Of a DNA stretch of 41,594 bases, positions 15,449 to 23,367 are shown piece by piece. The stretch spans positions 1 to 41,594 of the forward strand of contig DATBKS010000044.1 in assembly GCA_036555755.1 (NCBI GenBank). Reading direction: 5' to 3'. How positions within the stretch are numbered: position 1 is the first letter of the stretch; each line of letters opens with the position of its first letter. The notes under the pieces were generated by a model. That model did not search any database, was not told where the DNA came from, and was given only the letters and a program-made list of their open reading frames with translations. This DNA is from JAICJR01 sp036555755. GTDB taxonomy: Bacteria; Actinomycetota; Thermoleophilia; Solirubrobacterales; Thermoleophilaceae. Made by a program: the position numbers and the translations under genes.

Positions 15449-17814
15449 CGATCCAGCTGCCCCAGGTCGGGCCGAACGGCGGGCCCGACACGGTTGCCCC
15501 ATTGCCACCGGCGCTGCCGGTGCTGCCGCTGAAGGACGCGGTGACCTTCCCGGACACGCTCACGCCGCTCGCCGTGGCCCAACCGCGCTCGGTCCAGCTC
15601 GTCAATGACGTGCTCGGCGGCAGCCGGATGCTCGTGATGGTCGCCTCGCGCGACGAGGAGCTCGACGAGCCCGGCCCGGACGACCTCTACGACGTCGGCG
15701 TCGTCGGCGTCGTCGCGCGCATGATGAAGGTGCCGGACGGCTCGCTGCGCATCCTGGTGCAGGGCACCTCGCGCGTGGAGATCAAGGACTACGTCGCCAC
15801 GAGCCCGTACCTCACCGCGCGCATCGAGGAGCTGCCTGACATCGTCGAGCCGTCGTCCGAGCTCGAGGCGCTCAAGCGCAACGTCCAGAACACCTTCTCC
15901 GAGATCATCGAGCAGACGCCGTACCTGCCCGAGGAGCTCTCGGTGGCGCTCGCCAACCTCGACGACGCCTCCGAGCTCGCGCACATGATCGCCGGCGCCC
16001 TGCGCATCAGCGTCGAGGACAAGCAGAAGCTGCTCGAGGAGCGCGACGTGGCCAAGCGCCTGCGCCTCCTGTCGCAGTACCTCGCGCGCGAGCTCGACGT
16101 GATCTCGCTCGGCACGAAGATCCAGAGCCAGGTCCAGTCCGAGGTCGACCAGGCGCAGCGCGAGTACTTCCTGCGCCAGCAGCTCAAGGCGATCCAGGAG
16201 GAGCTGGGGGAGACCGACGAGTCCGTCGCCGAGGCCAACGAGCTACGCGAGCAGATCGAGGCGGCGGGGCTCCCCGCGAACGTCCGCGAGACGGCCGACC
16301 GCGAGCTCGCGCGCTTCGAGCGCCTCCCTCCGCAGTCGCCCGAGCACGGGGTGATCCGCGGCTACCTCGAGTGGATCATCGACCTGCCCTGGTCTAAGGC
16401 CACCGACGACGACCTCGACCTGAAGAAGGCGCGCCGCATTCTCGACAGGGACCACTACGACATCGAGAAGGTCAAGGACCGCATCCTCGAGTTCCTCGCG
16501 GTGCGCAAGCTCAAGCCGGATGCGCGCTCGTCGATCCTCTGCTTCGTCGGCCCGCCCGGCGTGGGCAAGACCTCGCTCGGCCGCTCGATCGCGCGCGCCA
16601 TGGGCCGCGAGTTCGAGCGCATCTCCGTCGGCGGCGTGCGCGACGAGTCGGAGATCCGCGGCCACCGCCGCACCTACGTCGGCGCGATGCCCGGCGTGAT
16701 CATCCGCGCGCTGCGCGACGCCGGCGCGAACAACCCGGTCCTGATGATCGACGAGATCGACAAGATGGGCGCGGACTTCCGCGGCGATCCGGCGAGCGCG
16801 ATGCTCGAGGTGCTCGACCCCGAGCAGAACACCACCTTCCGCGACCACTACCTCGACATCCCGTTCGACCTCTCGCACGTGATGTTCATCACCACGGCCA
16901 ACCAGCTCGACCCGATCCCGGGCCCGCTGCGCGACCGCATGGAGATCATCCAGCTCGCCGGCTACACCGAGCAGGAGAAGCTCGAGATCGCCAAGCGCTA
17001 CCTCGTGCCGCGCCAGATCGAACGCAATGGCCTCGACAAGTCGAAGATCGAGTTCACCCCCGAAGCGCTCAAGCTGATCGTCGAGGGCTACACGCGCGAG
17101 GCGGGCGTCCGCAACCTCGAGCGCGAGATCGGCTCGGTGTGCCGGAAGGTCGCGCGCGAGTACGCGGAGGGGACGCGCAACCGCAAGCGCACGATTCGCG
17201 AGCGCCAGGTCCGCGAGCTGCTCGGCAGGCGGCGCGTCCTGCACGAGGTGGCCAAGCGCACCGGCCAGCCGGGCGTCGCCACCGGCCTCGCCTGGACGCC
17301 AGTGGGCGGCGAGGTGCTGTTCATCGAGGCCACGTCATTCCCCGGCAACGGCAAGCTGCAGGTCACGGGCCAGCTCGGCGACGTGATGAAGGAGTCCGCC
17401 ACGGCGGCGCTGTCGTTCGTGAAGGCGAACGCGAGCAAGTGGGGCGCCGACGAACCCGAGGAGTGGCTGCGCACACACGACATCCACGTGCACATCCCGG
17501 CGGGCGCGATCCCCAAGGACGGTCCGAGCGCGGGCGTGGCGATCACCACCGCGCTCGTGTCGCTCGTCACGGGACGGGCCGTGCGCAGCGACGTCGCGAT
17601 GACCGGCGAGATCACTCTCACCGGCCAGGTGCTCCCGATCGGCGGCCTCAAGGAGAAGGCACTGGCTGCTCAGCGCGCGGGCATCAAGACCGTGATCGCG
17701 CCGCGGCTCAACGAGCCGGACCTCGAGGACGTGCCCGAGCATCTGCGCAAGGGCATCGAGTTCAAGTTCGCGTCGAAGATCGATCAGGTCCTCAAGCTGG
17801 CACTTGAGGAGTAG
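15445..17814 (+). CDS. lon: ATP-dependent protease Lon
   Basis: The 789-residue protein has the full Lon layout: N-terminal substrate-binding domain (LPVLPLKDAVTFPDTLTPL), coiled coil, an AAA+ domain with Walker A GPPGVGKT at 369-376 and Walker B VLMIDEIDKM, then the protease domain with catalytic S695 (PKDGPSAGVAI) and K738 (GGLKEKALAA), 43 residues apart as in E. coli Lon. It degrades misfolded and regulatory proteins in the cytoplasm. The length is normal for LonA. The GTG start overlaps the hsp20 stop, so the pair forms a proteostasis operon. A long hairpin of heptad repeats follows the stop. Confidence 0.98.
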   Translation: MTIQLPQVGPNGGPDTVAPLPPALPVLPLKDAVTFPDTLTPLAVAQPRSVQLVNDVLGGSRMLVMVASRDEELDEPGPDDLYDVGVVGVVARMMKVPDGSLRILVQGTSRVEIKDYVATSPYLTARIEELPDIVEPSSELEALKRNVQNTFSEIIEQTPYLPEELSVALANLDDASELAHMIAGALRISVEDKQKLLEERDVAKRLRLLSQYLARELDVISLGTKIQSQVQSEVDQAQREYFLRQQLKAIQEELGETDESVAEANELREQIEAAGLPANVRETADRELARFERLPPQSPEHGVIRGYLEWIIDLPWSKATDDDLDLKKARRILDRDHYDIEKVKDRILEFLAVRKLKPDARSSILCFVGPPGVGKTSLGRSIARAMGREFERISVGGVRDESEIRGHRRTYVGAMPGVIIRALRDAGANNPVLMIDEIDKMGADFRGDPASAMLEVLDPEQNTTFRDHYLDIPFDLSHVMFITTANQLDPIPGPLRDRMEIIQLAGYTEQEKLEIAKRYLVPRQIERNGLDKSKIEFTPEALKLIVEGYTREAGVRNLEREIGSVCRKVAREYAEGTRNRKRTIRERQVRELLGRRRVLHEVAKRTGQPGVATGLAWTPVGGEVLFIEATSFPGNGKLQVTGQLGDVMKESATAALSFVKANASKWGADEPEEWLRTHDIHVHIPAGAIPKDGPSAGVAITTALVSLVTGRAVRSDVAMTGEITLTGQVLPIGGLKEKALAAQRAGIKTVIAPRLNEPDLEDVPEHLRKGIEFKFASKIDQVLKLALEE

Positions 17815-17815
17815 A

Positions 17816-17887
17816 CAGTTGGCAGTTCGCAGTTGGCAGGGCGGTGGTCTTGAGGTCCGCCAACTGCCAACCGCCAACTGCCAACTG
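17816..17887. repeat. Heptad-repeat inverted structure downstream of lon
   Basis: The left arm 17816-17839 is made of CAGTTSG heptads and the right arm 17864-17887 of CAACYGC heptads. The arms are complementary at 22 of 24 positions around a 24-nt centre, which itself can pair GGCGG (17840-17844) with CCGCC (17857-17861). The heptads share the pattern NNACNGC with the arrays at 14107 and 23328. It may end the hsp20-lon transcript, but no T-run follows. Confidence 0.7.
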
Positions 17888-17943
17888 GTTCGCGCAAGCC
17901 AACCCGGGTAGTCTCCTCTCTGGCAATTCACCCGAGGAGACGC

Positions 17944-18423
17944 ATGGCATCAAAGAACACGAAGGCCGTTAGGGCCGGAGCCGGCGCCGTAGCCGCGGGT
18001 AAGGCGGTTAAGGACAACCCGTACGTCAGGCGAGTCGTCGAGGACGAGGAGCTGCGCCAGAACGTGATCACCGCGTTCGAATCGGCGCGCAAGGCGTACT
18101 CCCGCATGTCCAACGGGAAGGGCCCGGTAAAGGCCATCACCGAGGACAAGAAGACCCAGAAGCAGCTTCGCGAGGCAGCGGCATCGTTGCGCGAGGCAGC
18201 CGATTCGCTCAAGGACGCGAAGAAGGGCAAGAGGAAGAAGCGGCGTGGCCGCGGACTGATGATTCTGCTCATCGGCGCCGCCCTCGCGATCGCCCTCAAC
18301 GAGGGGCTTCGCTCGAAGGTGCTCGACGTGTTGTTCGGATCGGAAGAGGAGTTCGAGTACACCTCGACCACTTCGCCCGAGCAGAGCAGCACCAACGCGG
18401 CGCCGGTCGGAAGCACCTCTTAG
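17944..18423 (+). CDS. Small single-pass membrane protein of unknown function
   Basis: The 159-residue protein starts at ATG 17944 behind a clear GAGGAGA ribosome binding site. Residues 1-95 are charged and helical (EELRQNVITAFESARKAY, KKTQKQLREAAASLREAADSLKD), followed by a very basic KKGKRKKRRGRG and a single transmembrane helix LMILLIGAALAIAL (about 101-114). A short Ser/Thr-rich tail ends the protein. By the positive-inside rule the large N-terminal part is cytoplasmic. I do not recognise the family. A strong intrinsic terminator follows. Confidence 0.8.
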   Translation: MASKNTKAVRAGAGAVAAGKAVKDNPYVRRVVEDEELRQNVITAFESARKAYSRMSNGKGPVKAITEDKKTQKQLREAAASLREAADSLKDAKKGKRKKRRGRGLMILLIGAALAIALNEGLRSKVLDVLFGSEEEFEYTSTTSPEQSSTNAAPVGSTS

Positions 18424-18450
18424 CCGGCGCCGGCCTTGGCTTTTCGGAGA

Positions 18451-18478
18451 GGGCGCCCAGTGGGCGCCCTTTTCGTTT
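18451..18478 (+). terminator. Rho-independent terminator
   Basis: GGGCGCCC (18451-18458) pairs with GGGCGCCC (18462-18469) across a 3-nt loop and is followed by TTTTCGTTT. This is the clearest intrinsic terminator in the window; it ends the 17944 gene. Confidence 0.9.
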
Positions 18479-18483
18479 GCCCT

Positions 18484-18518
18484 GAAACGCAAACGGGCGA
18501 GCCCTGTGGACCCGCCCG
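18484..18518 (-). terminator. Rho-independent-like terminator for the asparaginase transcript
   Basis: On the minus strand CGGGCG...CGCCCG (18494-18518) is followed by TTTGCGTTT. It lies about 110 nt past the asparaginase stop, so that transcript would have a long 3' untranslated region. Confidence 0.65.
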
Positions 18519-18530
18519 AAGCTCCCTACG

Positions 18531-18633
18531 CCTGATGAGAATCGGGCACCCGCCAGCAATTGACAGATGCAATATCCACGGTAGGCCGGGTCCTCTCAGG
18601 TCGCCATACCGCAGACGAGTGAAACTGCTCAGC
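18531..18633. other. Stem-rich non-coding stretch between convergent terminators
   Basis: No frame here looks coding. CCTGATGAG (18531-18539) can pair with CTCTCAGG (18593-18600) with one bulged T, enclosing CGGG-CA-CCCG (18543-18552) and ATTG...CAAT. A second stem, ACCGC (18608-18612) with GCGGT (18632-18636), follows and reaches into the asparaginase stop. It may be the structured 3' end of the asparaginase mRNA or an independent small RNA. Confidence 0.35.
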
Positions 18634-19594
18634 GGTCCGTAAACAGACCGCGCGGGCCCCTTCCGAGGGCGAGCGCGACCAGCACGCGGATGCGCGCCTT
18701 CCACGGCGACGCCGCTCCGGCGAGGATCACGCCGCGCTCGGCGAGGTCGGTCTCAGAGCCGACGAAGCCGTAGGTGGATTCGAGCGTGCCGCCTGCGGCT
18801 GGGCGGGCGCAGACGACCACCGGCGTGCCGGCGCCAAGGGCGCGGTCGAGCGCCGGCAGCATCGACTCGGGGAGATGCCCGGCGCCGAGGGCGATGACGA
18901 CGAGCGCATCGGCTTCGTGTTCGAGCAGCCGACCATCCATGCCCGCCGCCGCGGCGACGATCGGGACGTGCGCGTCGAGTTGCTTGGCGGCGAGATCGGC
19001 GGCACTCGCGAGCGGCTCGTCCCGCCGCATCGCGCGCAGCCAACGCACGCGCCCCTCGCGCACCTCGGCCAGCGGAGCCTCCGAGTCGAACGCGTCGCTG
19101 CGCCAGCTGTGCGACTTCACCACTTCGCCCGCGGCATGCACGACGCCGTCGAACACCACCGCCGGACCGAGACCGCGCGCCTCAGGTGCTGCGGCGAAGC
19201 GCACCGCGTCCAGCAGGTTGAGCGGACCGTCCGAGCCCGTCGAGCCGCCGGTGCGGATCGCGCCGGTGATCACGAGCGGCTCCTCGCGGTCCCAGGTGAG
19301 GCGAGCCAGCTCGGCGGTCTCCTCGATCGTGTCGGTGCCCTGGGTGATCACCGCGCCCGCCGCGCCGTCTGCCTTCACCGCCTCCCAGGCCGCATTGAGC
19401 GCTCGCGCCATCGAGGATGGGTCCAGGTTCACCCCCGGCACATTGGAGAGCTGGAGTACTCGCAACTCCGCGATTTCTCCGATTTCCGGCACCGCGGCCA
19501 CGAGCTCGTCGCCGCTCAGCGCCGGGCGCGCGGGCGAGCCCGTCATAGCGATCGTGCCGCCGGTTGCGACGAGCTGTACGAGCGGCCGCGCCAT
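18629..19594 (-). CDS. L-asparaginase (asparaginase/glutaminase family)
   Basis: The 321-residue protein hydrolyses asparagine to aspartate and ammonia. Both active-site motifs are visible: TGGTIAMTG with nucleophile T14, and TQGTDTIEETA with T87/D88. K160 in EVVKSHS corresponds to the conserved catalytic lysine. The second substrate motif reads GSTGSDGP instead of the usual SADGP. No signal peptide is present, so it is cytoplasmic. It is monocistronic, ending toward the 17944 gene and divergent from the TetR gene. Glutaminase side activity cannot be judged from sequence. Confidence 0.94.
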   Translation of the reverse strand: MARPLVQLVATGGTIAMTGSPARPALSGDELVAAVPEIGEIAELRVLQLSNVPGVNLDPSSMARALNAAWEAVKADGAAGAVITQGTDTIEETAELARLTWDREEPLVITGAIRTGGSTGSDGPLNLLDAVRFAAAPEARGLGPAVVFDGVVHAAGEVVKSHSWRSDAFDSEAPLAEVREGRVRWLRAMRRDEPLASAADLAAKQLDAHVPIVAAAAGMDGRLLEHEADALVVIALGAGHLPESMLPALDRALGAGTPVVVCARPAAGGTLESTYGFVGSETDLAERGVILAGAASPWKARIRVLVALALGRGPRGLFTDR

Positions 19595-19669
19595 TCGCGC
19601 GCGAGGCTACCTTTCTCGGCGCTCTGACGAGGGCTTGCGCTGGCTGGACGTCCGACTAGAGTGGGGCTC

Positions 19670-20293
19670 ATGGAGGCCTCCACTCAGCCCGAGCAGGGCG
19701 AGCGAAAGCTCGAGAGCGAGAAGGCGCAGCGGATCATCTCGGCCATGCGCGAGAGCGTCGGCACGCGCGGAGCCGCGGGCGCCACGTTCGACCACGTCGC
19801 CCGCGAGGCGGGCGTCTCGCGCGGCCTGCTCCACTACTACTTCGGCTCCAAGGAGCGCCTGCTCGTGGAGGTCGTGCGCCGCGACACCGAGCTGCGCGTG
19901 GCAACGCTCGAGCGCAACCTCGCCGATGCCACCACGCTCGACGCGGTGGTCGAGGTGCTCGTCACGCAGGTGCGCAGCTTCCTCGCGGAGGACCCCGCGT
20001 CCCAGGCCGTGATCTACGAGATGTTCAGCGCCTCGCGCCACAACGAGGAGCTGCGCGTGGAGATGGCCCAGCTCTACAAGCAGACGCGCGAGCACATCGC
20101 CGAGGCCCTGCGCGAGAAGCACGACGCCGGCGTCCTCAAGCTGCGCGACCACCCGGAAAACGTCGCCTCCGTCCTGCTCGGCCTGGGCGACGGCTTCACG
20201 ATGCAGCTCATCTCAGATCCCGACTGGGACAGCGACGCCGCGTTCGAACTGGGGATAAGAACCGCCCGCTGGCTAGTCGGCGGCGATAGCTAG
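19670..20293 (+). CDS. TetR/AcrR-family transcriptional regulator
   Basis: The 207-residue protein carries an N-terminal TetR helix-turn-helix: AQRIISAMRESVGTRGAAGATFDHVAREAGVSRGLLHYYFGSKERLL (about residues 17-63). The C-terminal helical domain binds an unknown ligand. ATG 19670 is preceded at 7 nt by a TAGAGT hexamer (19657-19662), which favours a leaderless start; GTG 19661 is in frame but lies inside that hexamer. The gene is divergent from asparaginase and could control it or an unlinked target. A large hairpin follows. Confidence 0.93.
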   Translation: MEASTQPEQGERKLESEKAQRIISAMRESVGTRGAAGATFDHVAREAGVSRGLLHYYFGSKERLLVEVVRRDTELRVATLERNLADATTLDAVVEVLVTQVRSFLAEDPASQAVIYEMFSASRHNEELRVEMAQLYKQTREHIAEALREKHDAGVLKLRDHPENVASVLLGLGDGFTMQLISDPDWDSDAAFELGIRTARWLVGGDS

Positions 20294-20294
20294 C

Positions 20295-20366
20295 CGACTG
20301 AGCGGGCGGCGGGCCCGGCGCCTCCTGCCCCGGGGCACCGAACCCGCCGCCGTGTTCGCTCAGTCG
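20295..20366. terminator. Large hairpin between convergent genes
   Basis: CGACTGAGCG (20295-20304) pairs with CGCTCAGTCG (20357-20366), and GGCGGCGGG (20305-20313) pairs with CCCGCCGCC (20343-20351), leaving a 5-nt bulge. The right arm includes the stop codon of the minus-strand phytase-like pseudogene. It probably acts as a bidirectional terminator. Confidence 0.65.
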
Positions 20367-21246
20367 ATTGAGTGGGCCAGCTTCAACCGGATCAGCTCCT
20401 CGTCGTCCGGAGCTCCGTTGCCGGCGTGACGGCCGACGCTGAACGGGAAGTTGTTGTCGTTCAGCACGGTCAGGTCGCGGTCGCCCTCGATCACGATGTC
20501 CTCGATCGTCTGGAACGGGAACGCGAACGGGTTGCCGAGCCCGACATCGCCTGGCGCCGCGGGCAGTGAGATCCCGTGCGGGTCGGCGATGTTCATCAGG
20601 TCGGCCGAGAGGGACTTGCCCATGGTCGTGCCGGGCGCCCCGAGCGTCACGCGCTCGAGAGCCTTGAAGCCCGTCAGGTCGCCCTGCGTGTTGTCGCGCT
20701 CGATCACGAGCCCGTGGTGCTCGTCGGCGAGCTGGAAGTCGCCGATCGACACGCCCTTCGGCTCGTACGGGTAGAACCAGCGGTCGCCCGTGTAGCTGTC
20801 GTCAGCACGCGCTTCCTCGTGAAGTTGTTCACGAGCGCGAACTTGATCTTGTGGTTCGGGTCGCGGAGCTCGATGTGCTTCAGCACGTCGATCGTGCCCG
20901 AGCCGCCCCGGGCGGTCTCGAGGTGCGGCTTGATCAGGTAGACGCGCAGGTTGAAGTCAGCGGAGTTCTCGATCGAGCCGTAGCCGTTGTCGGGCATCAC
21001 CCAGTACTTGCCGTCGCCCGCGGGCAGCGCGGCGGAGAAGCCCTGCACCGGCTGGTCGGGGAACGGGGGCGTGACGCCGTTGATCGGCGCCGTCCCGAGC
21101 AGCGAGCCCGAGGGCGGGCCGCCGGCGAAAGTCTTGGCGGGGAGCACGGAGCGGCCGAGCAGCGTCGCCTGATCCTGGGCGCCGGCCGCTACCGGAACGG
21201 CAAGCGCGAGCGCGGCGACGAGCGCCGCTGGCAGAGAGCGTTTCAA
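20360..21246 (-). pseudogene. Phytase-like (esterase-like) secreted protein, internally deleted and frameshifted
   Basis: Two frames read as one protein. The 5' part (from ATG 21246) has a signal peptide (LPAALVAALALAVPVAAGAQ) and the family's start: VQGFSAALPAGDGKYWVMPDNGYGSIENSADFNLRVYLIKP, up to VNNFTRKRVLT. The next frame resumes at about 20806 with DDSYTGDRWFYPYEPKGVSIGDFQLADEHHGLVIERDN and runs to the stop at 20360. In intact members of the phytase-like esterase family, RVLTGADFD-type and GxEFGPFLLH-type segments lie between these blocks; they are missing here. A single deletion whose length is not a multiple of three, near 20795-20806, explains both the loss and the frameshift. Sequencing or assembly collapse is an alternative. 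No ribosome binding site beyond GGAGG at 21250-21254 (minus strand) was needed to place the start. Confidence 0.75.
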
Positions 21247-21362
21247 AATGGCCTCCTGCGGACGGTCGGGTGCTTAGACCCCTGCTTTCTCCCGAACGCC
21301 CGCGGTGCTCCTGTAACCGGACCGTGACCCGGTGGTGGAAAGGTGGTGAAACCTGGAGCGGT

Positions 21363-22712
21363 TTAGTCCAGTTTGGGGGACTTCCAGTCGGCGTCGAGCC
21401 GGCGCTCCAGCTCTTCGCCCAGCGCATCGATCGCGATGCGGTCCTGCGCGAGCGAGTCGCGATCGCGCAGCGTCACGGTGTCGTCCTCCATCGTCTGGTG
21501 GTCGACGGTGACGCCCCACGGCGTCCCGATCTCGTCCTGGCGCCGGTAGCGCTTGCCGATCGAGCCGCCGGTGTCGAACTCCGCCGGCATCCGCTTGCGC
21601 AGGTCCTCGTAGATCGCGCGCGCCTTCTCCGGCTGGCCGTCCTTGTTCACGAGCGGCAGCACCGCCACCTTCACGGGCGCGAGCCGCGGGTGGAGGCGAA
21701 GCAGCACGCGCTCGCGGCCCTCCACCTCCTCCTCGTCGTAGGCGTCGACCATGAATGCGAGCGTGCCGCGGTCGGCGCCCGCCGAGGGCTCGATCACGTA
21801 CGGCACGTAGCGGTCACCCGTGCCGCTGTCGACGTACTCGAGCTTCTCGCCCGAGTACTTGGCGTGCTGCATGAGGTCGAAGTCGCCGCGGTTGGCGATG
21901 CCCTCGAGCTCGGACCAGCCCATCGGGAACAGGTACTCGATGTCGGAGGTGGCGCTCGAATAGTGCGAGAGCTCGTCGGCGCCGTGCTCGCGGATGCGCA
22001 GGTGGTCCGGGCGGATACCGAGCCGGAAGTACCAGTCGAGCCGGTTCTGCCGCCAACGGTCGAACCACACCGGCGCCTCCGCCGGCGGGACGAAGAACTC
22101 GATCTCCATCTGCTCGAACTCGCGCGTGCGGAAGATGAAGTTGCCGGGGGTGATCTCGTTGCGGAACGACTTGCCCACCTGCGCGATGCCGAACGGCGGC
22201 TTCTTGCGCGCGAACTGGAGCACGTTCTTGAAGTTCACGAAGATCCCCTGCGCGGTCTCCGGGCGCAGGTAGATCGTCGACCCCTCCTCGACCACCGGGC
22301 CCATGTTCGTCTCGAACATCAGGTTGAACTGGCGCGGTGGCGAGAGGTCGCCGCCGCACACCGGGCACTTGAGCTCGCCCTCGGGCTGCGCCTCGCGCAG
22401 ATGGTCCTCGCGGAAGCGCTGCTTGCACTCGCCAAGGCACTGCACGAGCGGGTCCGAGAAGCCGGCGAGGTGGCCCGACGCCTCCCAGACCTTGGGGTGC
22501 ATGAGGATCGCGGCGTCGAGAGCGACCATGTCGTCGCGCTCCTGGAGGTTGGTGCGCCACCACTCGTTCTTCACGTTCTGCTTGAGCAGGACGCCGTAGT
22601 GGCCGTAGTCGTACGTCGACGCCAGTCCGCCATAGATCTCAGAGGACTGGAAGATGAAGCCGCGCCGCTTGCAGAGCGCGACGATCTTGTCCATGGTGAC
22701 GACGTCGCTCAT
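21363..22712 (-). CDS. glyS: Glycyl-tRNA synthetase (class II, homodimeric type)
   Basis: The 449-residue enzyme charges tRNA-Gly. Class II motifs are visible: RGFIFQSSEIYGGLASTYDYGHYG near the N-terminus, motif 2 region (GKSFRNEITPGNFIFRTREFEQMEIEFF), and a C-terminal anticodon-binding domain (LAPVKVAVLPLVNKDGQPEKARAIYEDLRK...DEIGTPWGVTVDHQTMEDDTVTLRDRDS). A zinc-binding-like insert CPVCGGDLSPPR sits in the middle. The start at 22712 (MSDVVTMDKIVAL) matches the family; the frame stays open upstream but that part is not conserved. This is the single-chain eukaryotic-like GlyRS, named glyS or glyQS by convention. Confidence 0.96.
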   Translation of the reverse strand: MSDVVTMDKIVALCKRRGFIFQSSEIYGGLASTYDYGHYGVLLKQNVKNEWWRTNLQERDDMVALDAAILMHPKVWEASGHLAGFSDPLVQCLGECKQRFREDHLREAQPEGELKCPVCGGDLSPPRQFNLMFETNMGPVVEEGSTIYLRPETAQGIFVNFKNVLQFARKKPPFGIAQVGKSFRNEITPGNFIFRTREFEQMEIEFFVPPAEAPVWFDRWRQNRLDWYFRLGIRPDHLRIREHGADELSHYSSATSDIEYLFPMGWSELEGIANRGDFDLMQHAKYSGEKLEYVDSGTGDRYVPYVIEPSAGADRGTLAFMVDAYDEEEVEGRERVLLRLHPRLAPVKVAVLPLVNKDGQPEKARAIYEDLRKRMPAEFDTGGSIGKRYRRQDEIGTPWGVTVDHQTMEDDTVTLRDRDSLAQDRIAIDALGEELERRLDADWKSPKLD

Positions 22713-22836
22713 GTGGAGTCGGGAATCTAGCGGGGGAGGGTGGACGAGTGTTAATGCGCCAGCTCTGGGCGCAAAGATCCCGCATCCTCCGCGTGCCCGA
22801 CGGTTTGGCGCCCGATACCAGGGGTAAGTTGACGGC

Positions 22837-22971
22837 ATGGTCACCTTGGCCTGGCGGGCGACGTCTCATGTCACAGCCTGGATCGTCTGGCAGTCGATGA
22901 AGATCTCGCTGCTCGACGACCTGGAGGCTCCGCGCACGCCGGCCGAGGAGCTCGAAATGAAGGCCGCCTAG
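22837..22971 (+). CDS. Possible 44-residue protein
   Basis: Between glyS and the FmdB gene lie 312 bp whose only candidate gene is this short frame. It begins with ATG 22837, and TAAGTT (22825-22830) ends 6 nt before it, as at other apparently leaderless genes here. Codons are GC-biased and the C-terminal half is acidic and helical (LLDDLEAPRTPAEELEMKAA). There is no recognisable family and no ribosome binding site, so a chance frame remains possible. Confidence 0.4.
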   Translation: MVTLAWRATSHVTAWIVWQSMKISLLDDLEAPRTPAEELEMKAA

Positions 22972-23024
22972 CCGCACGGAGGCGTGCAGGAGGGCGGGTC
23001 CAGCACTCCTATACTGCGAGTGCC

Positions 23025-23321
23025 ATGCCGATCTACGAGTACCGCTGCGAGAAGGGGCACACCTTTGAGGTGATGCAGCGAATGAGCGAGGACCCGCTCA
23101 CCAACTGCAGCACCTGCGACGCCCCTGTCCAGCGTGTTTTCCACCCCGTGGCGGTCCACTTCAAGGGATCCGGCTTCTACAACACGGATTACGGCAAGAA
23201 GCGCAAGGGCGGGTCGTCCAGCAGCGAGTCCTCGTCGGAAGGCAAGTCCTCTTCGGAGTCGAAGTCGTCCGAGTCGAAGAGCAGCTCCTCCGACACATCG
23301 TCCAGCTCCTCCTCGGATTAG
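23025..23321 (+). CDS. FmdB-family zinc-ribbon protein with long serine-rich tail
   Basis: The 98-residue protein starts MPIYEYRCEKGHTFEVMQRMSEDPLTNCSTCDAPVQRVF, the FmdB zinc ribbon (C8, then C28-x2-C31, with the CxxC of the second knuckle intact). FVxGSGFYNTDYGKK-like sequence follows (FKGSGFYNTDYGKKRKGG), also typical. The last 35 residues are almost only Ser with Glu, Asp and Lys, a low-complexity disordered tail common but variable in actinobacterial members. FmdB proteins are putative regulators of unknown mechanism. A TATACT -10 hexamer (23010-23015) ends 9 nt before the ATG. Confidence 0.92.
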   Translation: MPIYEYRCEKGHTFEVMQRMSEDPLTNCSTCDAPVQRVFHPVAVHFKGSGFYNTDYGKKRKGGSSSSESSSEGKSSSESKSSESKSSSSDTSSSSSSD

Positions 23322-23327
23322 GCACCC

Positions 23328-23355
23328 GGCGGACGGCGGACTGCGGACGGCGGAC
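23328..23355. repeat. Heptad tandem repeat (GCGGACG)
   Basis: Four heptads, GCGGACG, GCGGACT, GCGGACG and GCGGACC, fill the gap between the convergent FmdB and LCP genes. A hairpin GGGCGC-GTCA-GCGCCC (23361-23376) overlaps the end of the LCP gene. The heptads share the NNACNGC pattern with 14107 and 17816. Confidence 0.7.
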
Positions 23356-23367
23356 CCCGAGGGCGCG

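Noticed and set aside
18531..18636. Hammerhead ribozyme suggested by CTGATGAG and GAAAC
   Set aside because: The bases that would form stem II between the two core motifs do not pair, and the spacing is too long.
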